Assembly: GCA_018677115.1 (NCBI GenBank) | Contig: JAHHOC010000502.1 | Coordinates: 1 to 10,457 of the forward strand | Direction: 5' to 3' | Source of the DNA: Arenicella sp. | GTDB lineage: Bacteria > Pseudomonadota > Gammaproteobacteria > Arenicellales > Arenicellaceae | DNA length: 10,457 nt | Shown here: positions 6,397-10,457 of the stretch, one piece after another | Layout: each line of letters begins with the position of its first letter | Position numbering within the stretch: the stretch's first letter is position 1 | The notes under the pieces: generated by a model | Databases searched by the model: none | What the model saw: the letters and a program-made list of their open reading frames with translations, nothing else | What the model was told of the DNA's origin: nothing | Position numbers and translations under genes: made by a program

Positions 6397-7709
6397 TGAA
6401 TATCGCCGCAGATCAAAACCAAAGCTGGCTGGAGCAACACACCCATGCCCCGGTAGTGGGCCAGGAACTGGAATGGCTGAAGAACCTGCGGGCCGAGGCG
6501 TTGGCGCAGTTTAAGCAATCCGGCCTGCCGGGTATTCGTGATGAGCAATGGCGGCATACCAACTTGCGTGCGCTCAAGAGTAACTTGTATGCACATTCCC
6601 ACGGGTCATCAACGAAAGTGTCGGCTACACCGAACTCGACTACACGTCTGGTGTTTGTTAATGGGCACTTCGCGCCAGAACAATCAAGCCTGCATGAGAG
6701 CGATGGTATTACCGTCACTGATCTCGAGCAGGGTTGCCGGGACCAGTCACTGCATTTGCAGGATCATTTTTCGAGCACCTTGCCGACGCAGCAACATGGT
6801 TTTACCACACTGAACACGGCTTACTGCCATGGCGGCTATGTCATCTACCTTCGAAGCGGTACACAGGCTGCAAGCGTACTTGAAATGCTATTTATCAATA
6901 CCGCTCAGGACGATGATTCGTTGACCAATATCAGTCATACGCGCAACCTGGTTGTCGCCGAAGCTAATACCCGCTGCCGAATCATCGAGCGGCATCAGGG
7001 CGAAGATGGAAGTGTATATCTGCATAACACAATCACCGAGATTATTGCCGGCGAGAATGCGCATATCGATCATTACAAAATCCAGCAGGACTCCAGCGAA
7101 GCGTTTCACATCGGAGGTGTGTTTATAGAGCAGGCAGCGAACGCTCATGTTAAATCACATAACATCTCGCTGGGCGGATTACTGACCCGCAATGACATCT
7201 GTTGCAACCTGAACGGTGAAGGCGGACACATAGAAATGAATGGCCTGGTGTTCGGCAAAGGCCGCCAGCATGTCGATAATCACACCCAGGTTAATCATTT
7301 GGTGCCACATTGCAGCAGTGATGAGCATTACAAATGCATTTTGGATGATCACTCGCGTAGCGTGTTTCGGGGTCGCATTGTAGTCGCCGAAGATGCGCAG
7401 CTCACCAGTGCAGACCAGCAAAACAATAATCTACTCTTATCTGCCAATTCCGAGGCAGATAGCAAGCCGCAACTGGAGATCTACGCCGACGACGTGAAGT
7501 GTTCGCACGGTGCAACGGTCGGTCAGCTGGATCCAAAATCCCTGTTCTATCTGCAGTCGCGTGGCATCGATCAACAATCCGCCAGCGAGCTGCTGACCTT
7601 TGCTTTCGCCAACCAAGTCATCGATCGACTGGAGGCTGAATGTGTGCGTGAAGATTTAACCAAACTCATTGGCGGCGCGCTGTTGCATGAGTTGGAGGAT
7701 TTATTATGA
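6396..7709 (+). CDS. sufD: SufD, Fe-S cluster assembly scaffold subunit
   Basis: SufB paralogue and partner in SufBC2D, needed for iron entry and complex stability. 437 aa (E. coli 423). The start ATG 6396 shares its A with the sufC stop (TAATG). The N-terminal helical part (about 1-60, with GIRDEQWRHTNLRAL) leads into the right-handed beta-helix core, about 140-380. Near the C-terminus, EIYADDVKCSHGATVGQLDPKSLFYLQSRGI holds Cys369 and His371, matching E. coli Cys358 and His360, the latter important for assembly at the SufB-SufD interface. The helical C-terminal end (about 390-437) binds SufC in the family. The middle is poorly conserved, as is normal for SufD. The stop TGA at 7707-7709 overlaps the sufS start by four bases (ATGA). 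Confidence 0.97.
   Translation: MNIAADQNQSWLEQHTHAPVVGQELEWLKNLRAEALAQFKQSGLPGIRDEQWRHTNLRALKSNLYAHSHGSSTKVSATPNSTTRLVFVNGHFAPEQSSLHESDGITVTDLEQGCRDQSLHLQDHFSSTLPTQQHGFTTLNTAYCHGGYVIYLRSGTQAASVLEMLFINTAQDDDSLTNISHTRNLVVAEANTRCRIIERHQGEDGSVYLHNTITEIIAGENAHIDHYKIQQDSSEAFHIGGVFIEQAANAHVKSHNISLGGLLTRNDICCNLNGEGGHIEMNGLVFGKGRQHVDNHTQVNHLVPHCSSDEHYKCILDDHSRSVFRGRIVVAEDAQLTSADQQNNNLLLSANSEADSKPQLEIYADDVKCSHGATVGQLDPKSLFYLQSRGIDQQSASELLTFAFANQVIDRLEAECVREDLTKLIGGALLHELEDLL
7694..7698 (+). promoter_or_regulatory. Ribosome binding site deciding the sufS start
   Basis: GGAGG lies inside the end of sufD, seven bases before ATG 7706 and thirteen before the second in-frame ATG at 7712. The spacing favours 7706, which also gives the ATGA overlap typical of coupled genes. 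Confidence 0.75.
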
Positions 7710-8956
7710 CTATGCTAGCTACGGATTCGTCCGCGGATCAATTTTCAATTGAGTCGATACGTGGTGATTTTCCTATCCTGCAACAAGAAGTTTCGGGTCG
7801 GCCGTTGGCTTACCTGGATAACGGCGCCTCGACGCAAAAACCTAATCAGGTAATCGATACCATCGCTGATTTCTATCGACAGGACTACTCCAATGTGCAC
7901 CGCGGCATTCATACGCTGAGCCAACGCGCAACTGACCGTTTCGAAGCGGCCCGGGAAACTGTCCGCGAATTTATCAACGCTACCGATACTACCGAAGTTA
8001 TTTTTACCGACGGGACAACCGAAGCCATTAACCTGGTTGCCCATAGTTATGTAAGGGCACACTTTCAGTCCGGTGACGAAGTTATTGTGTCGATGCTGGA
8101 ACATCATTCAAATATTGTGCCGTGGCAACTGCTGGCTGAGCAGATAGGCCTGGTGCTTAAAGTGATTCCAATTAATCAGCGTGGCGAACTGGTCTACGAG
8201 GAATACCAGAAATTACTGAGCGACAAAACCCGGCTGGTCGCCATCAGCCAGGTTTCAAACGCTCTCGGCAGTATCACGCCTCTCAAACAAATTATCGACG
8301 ACGCCCATGCATACGGTGCCAGGGTTCTGGTCGACGGCGCGCAGGCGATTGCGCATGCCGATGTCGATGTGCAGGCACTGAACTGTGATTTTTATGCGTT
8401 CTCTTCTCACAAAATTTTTGGCCCGACAGGCGTCGGTGTCCTGTACGGCAAACAGGAACTGCTGGACGCCATGCCGCCTTACCAGGGTGGTGGTGACATG
8501 ATCAAAGTGGTCAGTTTCTCCGGCACCCAGTACAACGATTTACCTTATAAATTCGAAGCTGGAACACCTAATATTGCCGGTGTCGTTGGCTTTGCCGCTG
8601 CACTGGACTACGTCACCGCAATCGGGTTTGATGCAATTGTCCACCATGAAAAGCAGTTACTGGATTACGCGACCACCTGCATGCAGCAGATAGATGGACT
8701 GCAGATTTTCGGTACCGCACAGCACAAAGCCGGCATATTGTCGTTTCGAATAGATGGCGTGCACGCTTCAGACTTGGGCACCCTGTTGGATCATCAGGGT
8801 GTGGCTATACGGGTAGGGCACCACTGTGCGATGCCGGTGATGGAGTTTTACGGCGTAAGCGGTACAGCCAGAGCGTCCCTGGCCTTGTATAATAACAAGG
8901 CCGACATCGACGCCCTGGTGGCGGCGACAACCAAGGCGACACGTATGTTGCGCTAA
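7706..8956 (+). CDS. sufS: SufS, group II cysteine desulfurase
   Basis: PLP enzyme that takes sulfur from L-cysteine, giving alanine and a persulfide passed to SufB. 416 aa (E. coli 406), fold type I, class V aminotransferase family. The start at 7706 is supported by GGAGG at 7694-7698. Motifs in order: YLDNGASTQKP near 36, SNVHRGIHTLSQRAT (62-76), TDGTTEAINLVA (101-112), EHHSNIVPWQ with the PLP-stacking His (132-141), LVDGAQAIAH with Asp210, SSHKIFGPTGVGVLYG with PLP-lysine Lys236, RFEAGTPN-like KFEAGTPNIAG (282-292), and RVGHHCAMPVM with the persulfide Cys374. The last motif is the group II (SufS) form rather than IscS. Group II enzymes are usually stimulated by SufE or SufU, neither of which is in the window. 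Intact. Confidence 0.97.
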   Translation: MTMLATDSSADQFSIESIRGDFPILQQEVSGRPLAYLDNGASTQKPNQVIDTIADFYRQDYSNVHRGIHTLSQRATDRFEAARETVREFINATDTTEVIFTDGTTEAINLVAHSYVRAHFQSGDEVIVSMLEHHSNIVPWQLLAEQIGLVLKVIPINQRGELVYEEYQKLLSDKTRLVAISQVSNALGSITPLKQIIDDAHAYGARVLVDGAQAIAHADVDVQALNCDFYAFSSHKIFGPTGVGVLYGKQELLDAMPPYQGGGDMIKVVSFSGTQYNDLPYKFEAGTPNIAGVVGFAAALDYVTAIGFDAIVHHEKQLLDYATTCMQQIDGLQIFGTAQHKAGILSFRIDGVHASDLGTLLDHQGVAIRVGHHCAMPVMEFYGVSGTARASLALYNNKADIDALVAATTKATRMLR

Positions 8957-8970
8957 TTATTGAACGCGAA

Positions 8971-9303
8971 ATGAACCAGCAAGCTACTCCTCCGGCGCCT
9001 GCCGATCTTGAGCCGGCAATCATCGAGGCACTAAAATCGGTCTACGATCCGGAAATACCGGTCAACATCTATGATCTCGGGCTGATCTACGGCTTTGAGG
9101 TTGATGAGAATTATTTTGTAGATGTCAGCATGACACTGACGGCACCGGGCTGCCCGGTGGCTGAAACCTTTCCCGGAATTGTTGAGAACGCAGTCAAAGG
9201 TGTGGTTGGCGTTTCTGATGCACGGGTTGAACTGACTTTCGACCCCCCCTGGACAATGAACAACATGTCCGAAGAAGCCAAGCTCGAGCTGGGTATGATC
9301 TGA
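8971..9303 (+). CDS. sufT: SufT, DUF59/MIP18-family Fe-S maturation protein
   Basis: Small protein of the MIP18/PaaD/DUF59 family, placed at the end of the suf operon. SufT-type proteins help mature Fe-S proteins, probably at cluster transfer rather than assembly; exact partners are unclear. 110 aa. A short, Pro/Ala-rich N-terminus (about 1-12) precedes the domain: ALKSVYDPEIPVNIYDLGLIYG (20-41), DVSMTLTAPGCPVAETFPG with the conserved Cys61, and VELTFDPPWTMNNMSEEAKLELGM at the end. These match the family's DPE, DLGLIY, CP and DPPW signatures. It starts 14 bases after the sufS stop. I see no strong ribosome binding site (GAACGCGAA precedes the ATG), so re-initiation after sufS is likely. The operon setting separates it from PaaD of phenylacetate degradation and from Mrp-fused DUF59 domains. 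Confidence 0.93.
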   Translation: MNQQATPPAPADLEPAIIEALKSVYDPEIPVNIYDLGLIYGFEVDENYFVDVSMTLTAPGCPVAETFPGIVENAVKGVVGVSDARVELTFDPPWTMNNMSEEAKLELGMI

Positions 9304-9320
9304 ATACGGAGAGAGCTAGC

Positions 9321-10148
9321 ATGACCAACAATTTTGAAGCCTGCCCGGACAACAAGTTTTATTACCTGCACTGGCCGAGCAATACGGAGACCAAAGCGAT
9401 TGTATTGCTGGTACACGGCCTGGGCGAACATTGCGAACGCTATGCCGGACTTGCGGATTACCTGAATGCCGCCGGCTACGCGCTTTGCTCTATGGATTTA
9501 CCGGGACATGGACAATCTGTCGGTCGTCGCGGTCACATCGACAGGTTTCATGACTATGAAGTGGCGGTCAAGTGTTTGCATGACAAAATCAAAACACTTT
9601 ATCCGAATCACGAAATCTTCCTGCTCGGGCACAGCATGGGCGGCTTGATCGCAACTCATTTTCTGCTCGGCAATCAGCAGTTATTCAAGGGCGCCATGTT
9701 ATCCGGCGCTGCAATCCAGAGTCCACAGCAACCACCGGAGCTGCAACTGAAGATTGTGCGGCTTATTTCGCGGATATTCCCGCGTTTGGGGGTTATGAAG
9801 CTGGACGCTTCGCAGGTCAGTAAGGACACACGGGTTGTGGCAAATTATATGGGTGATCCGCTGGTGAACCGAGGTAAGCTTTCGGCCCGCCTGCTGTCGG
9901 AAATGTTCACTACTATGAATGAATGTATTGACCAGGCAGCAAAAATTTCATTGCCAATCTTGATTATGCATGGCGACGCCGATGTGATGACATCGCCGGA
10001 AGGTTCGAGGCTGTTGCATGAGAAGGTTTCTTCACAGGATAAGCGTTTGAAAATCTATAGCGGCCTGTATCACGAAATTTTTAATGAGCCGGAGAAACTC
10101 GAGGTCTATGCTGACGTGGTACGCTGGCTGGATGACCATTCCGTCTAA
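9321..10148 (+). CDS. Alpha/beta hydrolase, monoacylglycerol lipase-like
   Basis: Serine hydrolase of the Hydrolase_4 group (monoacylglycerol lipase or lysophospholipase type), 275 aa, without signal peptide or membrane segment, so cytoplasmic. It likely cleaves acyl esters such as monoglycerides or lysophospholipids; the substrate is not fixed by sequence. Motifs: VHGLGEHCERYAGLADYL (31-48) with the oxyanion HG at 32-33, MDLPGHGQSVGRRGHIDRF (58-76), the nucleophile elbow GHSMGG with Ser105, HGDADVMTSP with Asp221 as probable acid, and YHEIFNEPE with His251. A cap of helices lies around 130-200. ATG 9321 follows GGAGAGAG (9308-9315) at five bases. It starts 17 bases after sufT without a visible terminator between, so it probably shares the SUF transcript, though I know of no direct role in cluster assembly. 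Its stop overlaps the stop of the opposing gene. Confidence 0.9.
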   Translation: MTNNFEACPDNKFYYLHWPSNTETKAIVLLVHGLGEHCERYAGLADYLNAAGYALCSMDLPGHGQSVGRRGHIDRFHDYEVAVKCLHDKIKTLYPNHEIFLLGHSMGGLIATHFLLGNQQLFKGAMLSGAAIQSPQQPPELQLKIVRLISRIFPRLGVMKLDASQVSKDTRVVANYMGDPLVNRGKLSARLLSEMFTTMNECIDQAAKISLPILIMHGDADVMTSPEGSRLLHEKVSSQDKRLKIYSGLYHEIFNEPEKLEVYADVVRWLDDHSV

Positions 10149-10457
10149 CCGGAGACTAGAGCCAGTACCGCTCCAGCGGTGTCACGGATAACGCAAAAAT
10201 TTGAACCGCCCATGGTGCAGGGTGCGACGACAACTTCTCCGCCCAGAGCCCTGCAGTTCGCCGCACTTGCATCGACATCAGCCACCCTAACGTATACTAG
10301 CCACTGCGCTGGAAAATTCGCATTACTGCCACGTGCATGACACACGCCAGCTACAGTCTCGCCATTGTGCGGTAAATTCATATTGAAATCATTGTAATCG
10401 CCCATGGATACAGCTTCGTTGTCCCAGCCAACCACTTGCGAGTAAAAATCCTTTAAC
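10145..10457 (-). CDS. VOC (glyoxalase/bleomycin-resistance fold) protein, 5' partial
   Basis: Convergent gene cut by the right edge. The frame is open to the window end (first full codon 10456-10454) and reads LKDFYSQVVGWDNEAVSMG, the FYSQVVGW piece typical of the first beta-alpha unit of a VOC domain; so the GTG at 10433-10435 is internal and not the start. Downstream come YNDFNMNLPHNGETVAGVCHARG, then PAQWLVYVRVADVDASAANCRALGGEVVVAPCTMGGSNFCVIRDTAGAVLALVSG, the usual second half (W-LVYV-V-D-, GGEVVV-P, -IRD--GA-LAL). About 104 residues are visible and probably only some 10-20 are missing. Members include glyoxalase-like and antibiotic-binding proteins and many of unknown role; nothing here identifies the substrate. 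The stop TAG (10147-10145) overlaps the hydrolase stop. Confidence 0.85.
   Translation of the reverse strand, partial: LKDFYSQVVGWDNEAVSMGDYNDFNMNLPHNGETVAGVCHARGSNANFPAQWLVYVRVADVDASAANCRALGGEVVVAPCTMGGSNFCVIRDTAGAVLALVSG

Noticed and set aside
7745..8107. Open frame of 120 codons on the - strand inside sufS
   Set aside because: Antisense shadow of a conserved PLP enzyme, with no start signal.
10167..10180. Palindrome ACCGCT-CC-AGCGGT as terminator between the convergent genes
   Set aside because: The two-base loop is too tight for the full stem, there is no T-run on either side, and it lies in the VOC coding region.
1..10457. Mobile element, CRISPR array, toxin-antitoxin or defence genes
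   Set aside because: All long frames are accounted for by housekeeping families; no transposase, integrase, regular repeat array or paired small genes are present.

Overview
The window looks like ordinary chromosome from a gammaproteobacterium. It carries the ubiE-ubiJ-ubiB block of ubiquinone synthesis and, just after it, a SUF iron-sulfur assembly operon headed by an IscR-type Rrf2 regulator. Base composition and codon use look even throughout. I see no insertion sequence, integrase, tRNA, rRNA, CRISPR array or prophage gene. Closest relatives cannot be fixed by eye; a free-living, aerobic or facultative, ubiquinone-using gammaproteobacterium is the best inference.

Region 1 (about 1-2877, + strand) holds the 3' part of ubiE (cut by the window edge), ubiJ and ubiB, tightly packed. 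UbiE is the C-methyltransferase for ubiquinone and menaquinone. UbiJ is an SCP2-type lipid-binding accessory factor, and UbiB is an atypical membrane-anchored kinase/ATPase. Together they serve late ubiquinone synthesis.

Region 2 (2878-3702) has a single-gene unit for a small BON-LysM protein resembling the potassium-binding protein Kbp/YgaU. It has gaps on both sides and a clear intrinsic terminator at 3518-3550. The 208-base gap after it ends in the best regulatory region of the window: a near-consensus sigma70 promoter (TTGAAA, 17 bases, TATACT), followed by a 25-base inverted repeat resembling an IscR type 1 site.

Region 3 (3703-9303) is a compact operon, iscR-like, sufB, sufC, sufD, sufS and sufT, with overlapping or nearly touching genes. 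SufS takes sulfur from cysteine, SufBCD is the ATP-driven scaffold, and SufT is a DUF59/MIP18 protein linked to cluster maturation. The regulator keeps the CX5CX5CXXH ligand set of IscR and probably senses cluster status to control its own operon. No sufA, sufE or sufU lies in the window.

Region 4 (9304-10457) has an alpha/beta hydrolase of the monoacylglycerol lipase type, 17 bases after sufT and probably co-transcribed. A convergent VOC/glyoxalase-fold gene on the - strand is cut by the right edge. The stop codons of these last two genes overlap tail to tail.

I found no wholly new system. The most interesting observations are the promoter-operator layout before the SUF operon and its symmetric departure from the known IscR consensus.
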